This document shows, piece after piece, positions 18,598 through 27,370 of a stretch of DNA of 64,000 nt (the first letter of the stretch is position 1; each line of letters starts with the position of its first letter). The translations under genes were made by a program, and so were the position numbers. Source of the DNA: Dinoroseobacter sp965279125 (GTDB taxonomy: Bacteria > Pseudomonadota > Alphaproteobacteria > Rhodobacterales > Rhodobacteraceae); NCBI GenBank assembly GCA_965279125.1, contig CBDIHL010000031.1:1-64000 (forward strand). Reading direction: 5' to 3'. The notes under the pieces are model-generated. The model worked only from the letters and a program-made list of their open reading frames with translations. It was not told where the DNA came from and did no database searches.

Positions 18598-19643
18598 CCC
18601 ATCTGTCCATCCGAGGCCTGACCAAACGCTATCCCGGTCAAACCCAAGCCGCCATCGACGATCTGAGCCTTGAGATCGAAAGCGGAAGCCTCGTCGCCCT
18701 GCTCGGTCCCTCGGGCTGCGGCAAGACCACGACGATGAAGATGGTCGCGGGGCTGCTGGAGCCAACGGCGGGCGATATCCTTTTTGACGAGAAATCCATC
18801 CTCGACATCGCGCCCGAAAAGCGCGGGGCGGTGATGGTGTTCCAAAACTACCTGCTGTTTCCGTATATGAGCATTGCGCAGAATGTCGGCTACGGGCTGA
18901 AAATGCGCAAGATCGAGCAATCGATCATCGACAAGCGCGTGGATGAAATGCTCGAACTGGTCAAACTGCCCGGCCTCGGCGAGCGGCGCCCGAAGGAGCT
19001 GTCCGGCGGTCAGCAACAACGCATCGCCCTTGCGCGCGCCCTGATCGTGAACCCGAACTTGCTGCTGCTTGACGAGCCGCTCAGCAACCTCGACGCCCAT
19101 CTACGGTTCGAGATGCGCGATCTTATCCGCGAGATTCAGCAGGAAATGGGCATCACCACGCTGTTTGTGACCCACGATCAGGAAGAGGCCGCCGTGCTAT
19201 CCGACAAAGTCGCGCTGATCCTGCACGGCACGCTGCAACAATACGATGCGCCGATGGCCTTTTACGATGCGCCGCGCTCGCGCGAGATTGCGGATTTCTT
19301 TGGCGGGGTAAATTTCCTGCCCGGCACCAAGGCAGACGGGCGCTTCACCTGCGAATTGGGTGTGCTCGACGCGCCGCGCGGACATGCCACTGGAAACGGG
19401 ATTGCCACGATCCGCCCCGAAGATATCCGCATTGCCGATGCGGACGGCGAAAACGTGGTGACCGGCAAGGTCGCCAGCCACGTCTATGTCGGCACGCACT
19501 CACGGCTGAAGGTGCAGGTCGGGGCACATCTGTTCCACATCATCGCCGACGCCGATGCGATCAAAACCTATGGCGATGGGTCCGAGATCAAGCTGCACCT
19601 GCCACCCCAAAAAATCTGGGTCTTGCCGCCCGAGGCAGCGTGA
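18594..19643 (+). CDS. ABC transporter ATP-binding protein of the pentose operon
   Basis: 349 residues from the ATG at 18594, overlapping the arabinofuranosidase stop by 4 bp (ATGA). Walker A GPSGCGKTT, signature LSGGQQQRIALARAL and Walker B LLLLDEPLSNLD are all present. A C-terminal TOBE-like domain (IRPEDIRIADADGE) follows, as in MalK/UgpC-type importers. It energises the two permeases upstream. Confidence 0.93.
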   Translation: MTHLSIRGLTKRYPGQTQAAIDDLSLEIESGSLVALLGPSGCGKTTTMKMVAGLLEPTAGDILFDEKSILDIAPEKRGAVMVFQNYLLFPYMSIAQNVGYGLKMRKIEQSIIDKRVDEMLELVKLPGLGERRPKELSGGQQQRIALARALIVNPNLLLLDEPLSNLDAHLRFEMRDLIREIQQEMGITTLFVTHDQEEAAVLSDKVALILHGTLQQYDAPMAFYDAPRSREIADFFGGVNFLPGTKADGRFTCELGVLDAPRGHATGNGIATIRPEDIRIADADGENVVTGKVASHVYVGTHSRLKVQVGAHLFHIIADADAIKTYGDGSEIKLHLPPQKIWVLPPEAA

Positions 19644-19653
19644 GGGGGCGGCG

Positions 19654-20490
19654 ATGAAATTTGGCATACATACCGGGTTATGGCTGGCACGCTGGACCGA
19701 CGATCTGACGCCCGCGATCCGTAAGGCGGCGGAGCTGGGCTATGACGGGATCGAGGTCTCGCTTCTGGGCATGACCGACGAGAAGGCTGCGGCTTTGGGC
19801 AAGGTCGTGCGCGATCATGCGCTGGAGATCACCTGCTCGGACGGGTTGGCGCCCGACAAGGATATCACGTCGGGGGACGCAGATGTACGCGCGGCGGGCA
19901 TTGCCTATCTCGAATGGGCGATTGAAACGACGGCAAAGCTCGGATCGCGCGGTCTCGCGGGGGTCCTGTTCGCGCCGTGGGGCAAGTTCGACCCATTGAA
20001 CAAGCCCGAACGACTGGCGCGGTCGGCGGAGGCGCTTGCGGCGGTGGATGGCGCGCTTGCGGCCCATGATGTAACGCTGGGGCTTGAGGCGCTGAACCGG
20101 TTCGAGACGGATTTGCTGAACACCTCTGCCGAGGCCTGTGCCTTGGCCGATGCCACAGGCTCGCCCCGGATCGGAGCGCTACTGGATACATTCCATCTGA
20201 ATATCGAGGAGAAGGATATCGCCTCGGCCATCGCCTCTGCGGGCAAGACCATCGCCCATTTCCACGTTTCCGACAACGACCGGGGCGTGCCGGGATCGGG
20301 TCATGTGCCTTGGGATCAGGTGGTCGAAGGGTTGCAATGCGCAGGCTATGACGGCTGGATCACCGCCGAGATGTTCGTGATCGCGGGCAATCCGGCCAGT
20401 GCAGATCTGAACATCTGGCGCAATATTGAACCCGACGCAGACAAGGCCGCGCGCGACGCACTGGCCTTCATGAAGGCGACCTTCGGATGA
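19654..20490 (+). CDS. Ketose 3-epimerase-like TIM-barrel protein
   Basis: 278 residues, ATG at 19654 after a GAGGGGG ribosome site. A xylose-isomerase-like TIM barrel with the metal-binding pattern of the D-tagatose/D-psicose 3-epimerase family: LEALNRFETDLLNT (Glu), LLDTFHLNIEEKD (Asp, His), HFHVSDNDRG (His) and TAEMF (final Glu). The sequence DRGVPGSGHVPWD is also family-typical. It would interconvert ketoses at C3, for example L-ribulose and L-xylulose. It overlaps the DhaL-like gene by 4 bp, so it is probably on the same pathway. A sugar-phosphate isomerase role cannot be excluded. Confidence 0.8.
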   Translation: MKFGIHTGLWLARWTDDLTPAIRKAAELGYDGIEVSLLGMTDEKAAALGKVVRDHALEITCSDGLAPDKDITSGDADVRAAGIAYLEWAIETTAKLGSRGLAGVLFAPWGKFDPLNKPERLARSAEALAAVDGALAAHDVTLGLEALNRFETDLLNTSAEACALADATGSPRIGALLDTFHLNIEEKDIASAIASAGKTIAHFHVSDNDRGVPGSGHVPWDQVVEGLQCAGYDGWITAEMFVIAGNPASADLNIWRNIEPDADKAARDALAFMKATFG

Positions 20491-21008
20491 GTGCGGTTCT
20501 GGATATCGCCGTGGCGCGGTTCGAGGCTTTGGAGCAGACGCTCAACACCCTCGATGCCGCGACAGGTGACGGGGACCATGGGGCGACGATGCTGAAAGGG
20601 TTGCGCGCAGCAGCCTCCGCCACGGACGCGCCCGATAAGGCCTTTCGCAAAGCCGCAGGCGGGGCGTCGGGATCGCTGTTTGCGCAAGTCATCGCGGCCT
20701 TGGGCAAGATCGAGGACGGCGCGCCGGTGGGCGAGGCGCTGGCCAATGCTGCCGAGCGGATCACGATGCTCGGCCAAGCCAAGGCGGGCGACAAGACCAT
20801 GCTCGATGCGCTTTTACCAGCCGCTGAAAGCGCCACACTGGCCGACGCGGCTTCGGCGGCGGCGCAGGGACGCGACGCGACCCAAGCCATGGCCGCCAAA
20901 CGCGGACGCGCGAAATATGTCGAAGGGGCAGGGGTCGGCCATGTGGATGCGGGGGCAACTTCGGTGGCGGAACTGCTGAGGATTTATGCGGAGGCGAGCG
21001 CGCCATGA
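20487..21008 (+). CDS. dhaL: DhaL-like kinase subunit (ATP-binding)
   Basis: 173 residues, shorter than the roughly 210 of typical DhaL because the N-terminal helix is trimmed. The Mg-ATP binding Asp cluster is present in LDAATGDGDHGATM, and the later GDKTMLDAL motif is intact. Typical partners are DhaK for substrate binding and either ATP or DhaM as phosphate donor. No dhaM is present, so an ATP-dependent kinase is expected. The gene overlaps dhaK by 4 bp. Confidence 0.83.
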   Translation: MSAVLDIAVARFEALEQTLNTLDAATGDGDHGATMLKGLRAAASATDAPDKAFRKAAGGASGSLFAQVIAALGKIEDGAPVGEALANAAERITMLGQAKAGDKTMLDALLPAAESATLADAASAAAQGRDATQAMAAKRGRAKYVEGAGVGHVDAGATSVAELLRIYAEASAP

Positions 21009-22021
21009 AGAAGGTCTACAACTCCAAAGAGACCATGCCCGATGACATGATCGCAGGCTTCATCGCGGCCTATCCGGGGCAAGTGGCGCTGGGTGCTGCC
21101 CCGCGCGTGGTGCGGCGCACAAATTTGCGCACCAAAGATGGCAAGGTCGCCCTGCTGATCGGCAATGGCTGCGGGCATGAGCCGATTGCGATGGGGTTTG
21201 TGGGCGAGGGCCTTCTGGACGCCAATGTGGTGGGCGATGTGTTCGCGGCCCCGTCGCCGGACGCGATCCTTGAAGGCATCGAGGAGGTCACCGGCGAGGC
21301 TGGCGCGGTCCTGCTGATCTCGCGTCACGAGGGCGATGTGATCAACGGCAATGCGGCGGCGATGATGGCGCAAGATGACGATCTCGATGTGCGGCCCTTG
21401 CTGATGTATGACGACATCTCCTCCGCGCCCAAGGGCCAGGAGGACGAGCGGCGCGGGGCTGCGGGCACCCTGTTCATCTACAAGATCCTCGGGGCTGCGG
21501 CGGAAGAGGGAATGAGCCTTGATGCGCTGATGACCCTCGGCGTAGATGTGCGCAGCGCGACGCGCACCTTGGGCGCGGCCTTGACGCCCGGCACCTCGCC
21601 TCTGACCGGCGAGGTGATGTTCACGCTGCCCGAGGACGAGGTAGCCATCGGCATGGGGGTGCATGGCGAGCGCGGGGCAGGGCACCGCAAGATGGCTCCG
21701 GCCCGCGAGCTGGTGCGCTATATGCTCGACGCGCTGCTGGAGGACCGCGCGATTGCGCCCGGCACCGACACGATTGCGCTGATCAACGGCTCAGGCGGCA
21801 CCACGATGATGGAGCTGCTGACGATCTACGGCGAGACCCACAGCTATTTGGGCGGCAAGGGCATTCCGCTCAGCGCGCCGATGATCGGGTCCTATTCGAC
21901 CACGCAGGAAATGGGCGGCTTCTCGATCTCGCTTTTGACGCCCACGCCGGAGATGGTGCGGCTTTGGCGCGCGCCCCACGGGGCCCCGCATTTTCCGAAT
22001 ATCCACCTCACGGGAGACTGA
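21005..22021 (+). CDS. dhaK: DhaK-like kinase subunit (substrate-binding)
   Basis: 338 residues, normal for DhaK. The GNGCGHEPIAMGF and EGDVINGNAAA motifs match the conserved His and Asp of the DhaK active site. However, the stretch that carries the covalent substrate-binding His in dihydroxyacetone kinases (S/D-x-C-H-x-P) reads ALTPGTSP at residues 192-199 and has no His. A ketose other than dihydroxyacetone, bound non-covalently as in tetrulose kinases of this family, is therefore likely. The operon suggests a ketopentose. Next gene is an aldolase. Confidence 0.82.
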   Translation: MKKVYNSKETMPDDMIAGFIAAYPGQVALGAAPRVVRRTNLRTKDGKVALLIGNGCGHEPIAMGFVGEGLLDANVVGDVFAAPSPDAILEGIEEVTGEAGAVLLISRHEGDVINGNAAAMMAQDDDLDVRPLLMYDDISSAPKGQEDERRGAAGTLFIYKILGAAAEEGMSLDALMTLGVDVRSATRTLGAALTPGTSPLTGEVMFTLPEDEVAIGMGVHGERGAGHRKMAPARELVRYMLDALLEDRAIAPGTDTIALINGSGGTTMMELLTIYGETHSYLGGKGIPLSAPMIGSYSTTQEMGGFSISLLTPTPEMVRLWRAPHGAPHFPNIHLTGD

Positions 22022-22023
22022 CC

Positions 22024-22920
22024 ATGGCAGATGCGATCCACGGTGTTGCTGTCGATGCGGGCAGCGGCTTGGCGGCCAGCTTGCGCGAGGTGCGCGGGGG
22101 CCACGCTCAAGAGGGCGACCTGATGAGCTTCAAGCGCGCAGTGCTTGAGGAGTTGGGACCGGGGGCGAGCACAGTTCTGGTCGATGCAGCCTGCGGGGTG
22201 GATTTGCTGGGCAGCTACCCGCAAGGCTGCGCGCCGATGCTGGCGTTTGAGGCGGATGTTTACCACATCTCAGGCGAAGACCGCATCACCGTGCTGCCGG
22301 ATAATGTGAGTGTCGAGGATTACCCAAAACTCGGCATCCCGCAGCTGAAATTCTTCATGTATTACGCGCCTGACGATGACCCGGCCTTGAACGCGCGCAA
22401 GCAGCAGATTGTCGAAGATATCGGCACGCGCTGTCGCGCCGCCGGTGTGCGCTACCTGATGGAGCCGCTCGTTTATCACCCCACCGTGGCCCCCGGCAGC
22501 GCCGAATACGCCGCGCTCAAACCGGGCCTTGTCACCCGCGCCACCGCAACCTTTGCCGATCCGCGCTTCAAGGTCGATGTGCTCAAGGTCGAGGTGCCGG
22601 TTGATCTGGCTTTCGTCGAAGGCTTCGGTGCTCCACAGATGACCCAGGCCGAGGCGCTGGATGCGTTCCGCGCGGCCTCCGAGGCGGCAGGCGGCATCGA
22701 TCTGGTCTATCTCAGCGCCGGTGTGGCGTTCGAGGCGTTTGAGGCCTCGCTGCAAATGGCAGGCGAGGCGGGGGTGGAGTTCGCAGGCTTCATGTGTGGC
22801 CGCGCGATCTGGTCGGACGCGGTGGGCGTGTTCGGGGCCGAGGGCGAGGCAGGCTTGCGCGCGTGGCTGAAAGATACAGGCCGCGCGCGGTTGGCGCGCC
22901 TGATCAAGGCGCTGGCGTAA
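22024..22920 (+). CDS. LacD-like class I ketose-phosphate aldolase
   Basis: 298 residues from the ATG at 22024, two bases after the dhaK stop. It resembles LacD (tagatose-1,6-bisphosphate aldolase) and the YihT/SqvD aldolases. The Schiff-base Lys is K188 in VDVLKVEVPVD. The family cleaves ketose phosphates to dihydroxyacetone phosphate and an aldehyde. Following a kinase and an epimerase, the substrate may be a ketopentose 1-phosphate, giving DHAP and glycolaldehyde. Its 3' end overlaps the convergent MFS gene by 17 bp. Confidence 0.82.
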   Translation: MADAIHGVAVDAGSGLAASLREVRGGHAQEGDLMSFKRAVLEELGPGASTVLVDAACGVDLLGSYPQGCAPMLAFEADVYHISGEDRITVLPDNVSVEDYPKLGIPQLKFFMYYAPDDDPALNARKQQIVEDIGTRCRAAGVRYLMEPLVYHPTVAPGSAEYAALKPGLVTRATATFADPRFKVDVLKVEVPVDLAFVEGFGAPQMTQAEALDAFRAASEAAGGIDLVYLSAGVAFEAFEASLQMAGEAGVEFAGFMCGRAIWSDAVGVFGAEGEAGLRAWLKDTGRARLARLIKALA

Positions 22921-24052
22921 GCGCGCGGCGCAGCGCCCAGATCAACGGCAGGCACAGTGCGGTGACACCGGCCGCGCAAGCATAGCCCAAGGAGAAATCG
23001 CCACGCAGATCATACAGCAGCCCCGTGAGCCATGGTGCCGTAAACCCCGCCGCTCCCCATGCGGTGAACACGATCCCGAAGGCGCGTTGGAACTGCGCAG
23101 GCTCTACAGCGCGCGCGGTGACCAGCGGAATGGCCGACGCCATCAAGCCATAGCCTGCCGCGATCAAGACCAGACCGACCCCGGATGCTGAAGGTGTTGC
23201 TCCGAAGGCTGCGACCGCAAGACCAATGAGCGATACGGCACACGACACCGAAAGACCCGCCATAGCCCTCGAACGGGGAGAAAACCCTGCCGCCGACAAT
23301 CGCCCAAGCGTGTTGGCAATGGCCACACTTGCGAGAACCATTCCGGCGAGGGCCATCGCCGAGCCGCTTGCATCCATGATCTTTGCGGCCATCCCCAGCA
23401 CCATCAGGCCCCCGAATGTTCCGGTCGCAAAGACCAGCCAGATCAGTGCCAATCGGCGCCGCGGCAGGGGCGTGCGAGACAGCGGCGGGATGAGTTTTGG
23501 GGCCGTAGGATCCCTCAGGGCAGACACGCTGGCCCCCAACAGACCCGCCAAGGCCAGTGCGATCGCGAGAGGCAACAGGGCGGCCAACCCCCAGCCCTCA
23601 TAGGCGAGCACGCGCCAGAGGGGGCCGAAGACCGCGCCACCCAGCCCAAACCCGGCGACCATGACAGGCGTCGCGATCCAAGCCGCGGGGCTTGTTGCGG
23701 CCATGCCAAGGGCGGTGCAGTAGATCGCGCCACTCATCGCGCCAAAGCCCACGCTGAATAGCAGGGCAAATAAAGCAAATGACGGTGCGACAGCGGCCAG
23801 CGCCGTGCAGATGGCTCCAAGACCTGCGGCCCAAGCCAGCAACCGCATATGTCCTGTGCGGGCACCGATATAGGGCGCTGCGATCACAGCGCAGGTGAAC
23901 GCGACCAGCGCAAGCGAGAACACTAAGCCGGTGTCCGCCATGCGCAGATCAAATCTTGTCTGCAAGGCCTGTGCCAGCGCGCTCCAGCCATAGAGCGCAC
24001 CAGCGCAGAAGCAGATGATAAAGGGCGGTGCGAGACGGTGCAGGTCGGTCAT
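22904..24052 (-). CDS. MFS transporter
   Basis: 382 residues from the ATG at 24052, with 12 predicted membrane helices. The first helix FIICFCAGALYGWSALAQAL suits the oxalate/formate or monocarboxylate antiporter-like MFS groups. An upstream ATG at 24115 would lie in the promoter region. It is divergent from the thiolase-like operon and shares a 110-bp control region with it. It may import the substrate of that operon. The exact substrate cannot be told. Confidence 0.85.
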   Translation of the reverse strand: MTDLHRLAPPFIICFCAGALYGWSALAQALQTRFDLRMADTGLVFSLALVAFTCAVIAAPYIGARTGHMRLLAWAAGLGAICTALAAVAPSFALFALLFSVGFGAMSGAIYCTALGMAATSPAAWIATPVMVAGFGLGGAVFGPLWRVLAYEGWGLAALLPLAIALALAGLLGASVSALRDPTAPKLIPPLSRTPLPRRRLALIWLVFATGTFGGLMVLGMAAKIMDASGSAMALAGMVLASVAIANTLGRLSAAGFSPRSRAMAGLSVSCAVSLIGLAVAAFGATPSASGVGLVLIAAGYGLMASAIPLVTARAVEPAQFQRAFGIVFTAWGAAGFTAPWLTGLLYDLRGDFSLGYACAAGVTALCLPLIWALRRALTPAP

Positions 24053-24094
24053 GGCTGAGACGGCTCCGGCAGGCAAACCCCGCACCAATTCAAC

Positions 24095-24106
24095 TTGTAA
24101 ATACAA
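24095..24106. promoter_or_regulatory. Putative GntR-type operator
   Basis: TTGTAAATACAA, an inverted repeat with arms TTGTA/TACAA around a 2-bp centre. It sits in the divergent gap between the MFS gene (start 24052) and the thiolase-like gene (start 24163), in a locally AT-rich stretch. The operon encodes a GntR/UTRA regulator at 28871, and regulators of that group often bind short TTGTA..TACAA-like palindromes. Binding by that protein is inferred. Confidence 0.5.
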
Positions 24107-24162
24107 ATACGTCATGTCAATACTTGCACACCCGATCCATCATCCGAGGACCGCCGCCGCGC

Positions 24163-25335
24163 ATGAACGACAGCAAAGTCATCGTGACAGGCGCGGCGCA
24201 GACGCCGTTCAACCGTCGCAAAGACGGGTCCGGGCCGCGTGATTGGGCTGCGGACGCGTTCTGGGACGCATTGGCCATGGCGCAGATCGAGCCTGCCGAG
24301 ATCGACGCGCTGGTCGTCGCCAGCGAAAGCGACTTCTTTTCCTTGCAACTCAACCCCTCTTCGATCTTGGCGACGGAGTTGGGCCTGACGGGCGCGGCCG
24401 CCATGCGCTGCGAGGGAGGCGGTGCATCGGGGCAGCTTGCGGTCCATGCGGCGGCGATGGCCGTGCAAAGCGGGGCGGCGCGCCATGTGGCGGTGATCGG
24501 GGTGGACCCTTCGGCCTCCAGCCTGTCCGGCGACGCGGTGCGCGCACTTTATGGCTTCTCGTTTGATGCATGGACCGATGGGATGACGGGGGTGACCTCG
24601 ACCGCTTTATACGCGCTGTCATGGCAGGTGTTCGCCGCGCAGCAGGGCTTGGGCGCGGGCCATCTGGCGGCGGTGACGATGCAGAACCGGGCCAATGCGC
24701 GGGCCAATCCTGATGCGCATCTGTCGCGCAGCGATAGCACAGAGCAGATCGCGGCCAGCCCGATGATCGCCAGCCCGTATCGCCGTTTGCACTGCTCGCC
24801 TCTTTCGGACGGGGCGGCGGCGGTGATCTTGTCCCGGGATACGGCGCGCACCCGCCCGGCGGCCCCACGCCTTGTCGGGATCGGCGCTGCGACGGATCAC
24901 ATGCATCTGGGCGCGCGCAAGGATCCCGGCGTATTCGCCGCCAAGCGCATTGCGATGCAGCGGGCCTGCGCGGTGGCGGGCATCACGCCGCGAGAGATTG
25001 GGCTGGCGGAGGTCTATGACGCCTATGCAGGTGCGCAGATGCAGGCGCTTGCGGCTTTGAGTCTATCTGAGGATGTGCGCGCAGATCTGGACGCAGGCGT
25101 CTTCGCGCCCGAGGGCCGCTGCCCGGTCAATCTGTCGGGCGGCTTGATGGGGCAAGGTGCGCCTGTGGGGGCCACAGGGGTTGCGCAAGTTGCAAGCTGC
25201 GCGCGATTGCTGGAGGGGCGCTATCATCCGGGCCTGCAACCCGAGGCGCTGCCGCGCTATGCCTTGGCCGATACCCATGGCGGGGTCTGCACCTCGGCTG
25301 CCGTGACGATCCTTGAGCGGGGGGAGGCAGCATGA
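24163..25335 (+). CDS. Thiolase-like protein lacking thiolase catalytic residues (possible retro-aldolase)
   Basis: 390 residues from the ATG at 24163. The fold is that of SCP-x type thiolases (IVTGAAQTPFNRR; LAEVYDAYAGAQM; NLSGGLMGQGAPVGATG; GGVCTSAAVTILERG). At the usual nucleophile position the sequence is CEGGGASG, so Cys is replaced by Gly (G87). The GHP motif reads GAP, with A333 in place of His. Such substitutions occur in the Ltp2-type enzymes that act with a DUF35 partner as acyl-CoA retro-aldolases, and a DUF35 gene follows with a 4-bp overlap. A classical thiolase activity is therefore unlikely. Confidence 0.78.
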   Translation: MNDSKVIVTGAAQTPFNRRKDGSGPRDWAADAFWDALAMAQIEPAEIDALVVASESDFFSLQLNPSSILATELGLTGAAAMRCEGGGASGQLAVHAAAMAVQSGAARHVAVIGVDPSASSLSGDAVRALYGFSFDAWTDGMTGVTSTALYALSWQVFAAQQGLGAGHLAAVTMQNRANARANPDAHLSRSDSTEQIAASPMIASPYRRLHCSPLSDGAAAVILSRDTARTRPAAPRLVGIGAATDHMHLGARKDPGVFAAKRIAMQRACAVAGITPREIGLAEVYDAYAGAQMQALAALSLSEDVRADLDAGVFAPEGRCPVNLSGGLMGQGAPVGATGVAQVASCARLLEGRYHPGLQPEALPRYALADTHGGVCTSAAVTILERGEAA

Positions 25336-25703
25336 CGCGCTATCAGATGTCTCTCGATTATACGCTGAACCCCGGTTGGATGGCCCCGTTTATCGAGGGG
25401 CTGCATGAGGGCCGCGCCGTCGCGCGGGCCTGCACCGATTGCGCACGGGTCAGCTTTCCGCCGCTGAAGACCTGCCTTTGTGGCGGGCGCGAAGGCCTCT
25501 GGCGGGTCTTGAGCGGACGCGCCGAGTTTGTCACGCGCACAACCGGCAGCGATGGCGATTTCGCGCTTGCCCAGTTTGAAGGCGCGTCCGGGCTTGCGAC
25601 CCTGCGGCTGGCGGATATGCCTGTTGCGGCCAGCCATGGCCAACTGAGGCCCGCAACCGGCCCTGTTCCCCAGCTGATCCTAGGCCCCGAGAGGACGACA
25701 TGA
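25332..25703 (+). CDS. Zn-ribbon/OB-fold protein (DUF35)
   Basis: 123 residues. The N-terminal rubredoxin-like zinc ribbon shows C-T-D-C and, after FPPLKT, C-L-C; the rest is the OB fold typical of DUF35 acyl-CoA-associated proteins. In known systems DUF35 proteins form complexes with thiolase-like aldolases (Ltp2-ChsH2) or HMG-CoA synthases and channel the acyl-CoA. It overlaps both neighbours by 4 bp, supporting a complex with the thiolase-like protein. Confidence 0.83.
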   Translation: MTRYQMSLDYTLNPGWMAPFIEGLHEGRAVARACTDCARVSFPPLKTCLCGGREGLWRVLSGRAEFVTRTTGSDGDFALAQFEGASGLATLRLADMPVAASHGQLRPATGPVPQLILGPERTT

Positions 25704-27370
25704 GCCACCCTATCCAAATCCCCGAGGCCCAATTGCCGACCTTGAACCTTATTGCGGATGGCGCAGGGCACAAGATTGTCTGGCCCGAGGATGCCAATAT
25801 CTTTCACATGACCCTCGGCAAGCATCTGGGCCCCGAGAGCCGCGATCTGCCCGCGATGATTTTTGAGGATGCAGACGGCACCGTTCACACCCAAAGCTTT
25901 GCCGATGTGGACGCCGCCGCAACCAATCTTGCCGCTGGATTGCGCGCGCTTGGCTATGGGCGCGGCTCGTTGATTGGGATCCATACCGGGCAGCATCCCG
26001 ACACAGCCACCGCGCATATGGCGGTGTGCAAGTTGGGGGGGACGGCGGTGACGCTCTCGCAGCTCTATGGGCCCGAGACCTTGCGCCATGCGCTGAACGA
26101 TTGCGCGCTGCCGGTGATCCTGACCTCGGATGCGGCGTGGTCCGCGGTGCGCGCCGGGGCGGCGACGGATTTCCCCAGCCTCAGCCATGTGCTCTGCCGG
26201 GATCCGGCGACGGGAGAGATTGATCTGGCGGAGATGCTTGCGACGGACGCGCCTGATTTTGTGCCCGACTATGCTGGTGCCGATGATCCAGCCTTGCTGA
26301 TGTATACCTCCGGGTCCACTGGCAAACCCAAGGGCATCCTGCACGGGCATCGCATTCTGGCGGCCTATACGCCGTCGATTAACCTGTTTTTTGACTTGTC
26401 GATGGAGGGGCCGGGTGCTGTCTACTACTCCCCCTCGGATTGGGCGTGGGTGGGCGGTTTACTGGACATGCTATTCCCCGCCTGGATGGCCGGGCGCGCG
26501 ATTGCGACGACCGAGGCGCGGTTTTCCGCAGACCAAGCCTACGCCTTCATGGCGCGCCATAAGGTCACCCACACCTTCCTGGCACCCACCGCGATCAAAC
26601 GCTTGGCGCAGACCCCCGATCCCCATGCGCAGTATGATCTGGCGCTCAAGGTGATCTGCACCGGGGGCGAGGCGCTCGCGGCGGAAACGCTCAGCTGGGC
26701 CGAGCAGCGCTTGCGCGTGGTCTGCAACGAGTTCTACGGCATGACCGAAGTAAACCACCTGATCGGCAATTGCGCGGCCCTCTATCCGCGCAAGCCCGGG
26801 TCTATGGGCAGGGCCTATCCGGGCCATGACGTGCGGCTGGTGGACGAGACAGGGCGGGACGTGCCGGATGGGACCGAAGGCGAGATCGTCACGCCAAACA
26901 CCTCGCCCACGCGCTTTCTGGGCTATCTCAACAACCCCGAGAAGACCGCCGAGATGGAGCTGGGGCGATACTTGCGCACCCACGACATGGCCGTGCGCGA
27001 TGCGGAGGGGTATTTTTGGTACAAAGGGCGCTCGGATGATCTGATCAAATCCTCGGGCTTTCGGATCGGACCTGCGGAGATCGAGGAGTGTCTGCTGGCC
27101 CACGAAGATGTCGTTGAGGCCGCAGTGATCGGCAAACCTGATGCGGATCGCGGATCGATTGTGAAGGCTTTGGTGAAACTGAAAGCCGGAGCGGTCGGGG
27201 ATGATGCGCTGGCCGAGGCGCTGCGCAGCCACGTCAAAGTCGCGCTCGCGGGCTACAAGGCTCCGCGCGAGGTGGTGTTTGTGGATGCGTTTCCGATGAC
27301 CTCCTCGGGTAAAATCAACCGCCGGGCGCTGCGCGAGGCCGAGACGGTGCAGAAGAAGGACACGCCATGA
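25700..27370 (+). CDS. Acyl-CoA synthetase (AMP-forming)
   Basis: 556 residues. ANL superfamily enzyme with the AMP-binding P-loop MYTSGSTGKPKGILHGH, the A5 motif NEFYGMTEVNHLIGN, the hinge region WYKGRSDDLIKSSGFRIGP and the adenylation Lys in MTSSGKINRR. The YSPSDWAWVGG sequence groups it with medium-chain or acetoacetyl/acetyl-type synthetases. It activates a carboxylic acid to its CoA ester at the cost of ATP. In this operon it would supply the acyl-CoA to the thiolase-like/DUF35 pair. Substrate chain is unknown. Confidence 0.9.
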   Translation: MSHPIQIPEAQLPTLNLIADGAGHKIVWPEDANIFHMTLGKHLGPESRDLPAMIFEDADGTVHTQSFADVDAAATNLAAGLRALGYGRGSLIGIHTGQHPDTATAHMAVCKLGGTAVTLSQLYGPETLRHALNDCALPVILTSDAAWSAVRAGAATDFPSLSHVLCRDPATGEIDLAEMLATDAPDFVPDYAGADDPALLMYTSGSTGKPKGILHGHRILAAYTPSINLFFDLSMEGPGAVYYSPSDWAWVGGLLDMLFPAWMAGRAIATTEARFSADQAYAFMARHKVTHTFLAPTAIKRLAQTPDPHAQYDLALKVICTGGEALAAETLSWAEQRLRVVCNEFYGMTEVNHLIGNCAALYPRKPGSMGRAYPGHDVRLVDETGRDVPDGTEGEIVTPNTSPTRFLGYLNNPEKTAEMELGRYLRTHDMAVRDAEGYFWYKGRSDDLIKSSGFRIGPAEIEECLLAHEDVVEAAVIGKPDADRGSIVKALVKLKAGAVGDDALAEALRSHVKVALAGYKAPREVVFVDAFPMTSSGKINRRALREAETVQKKDTP

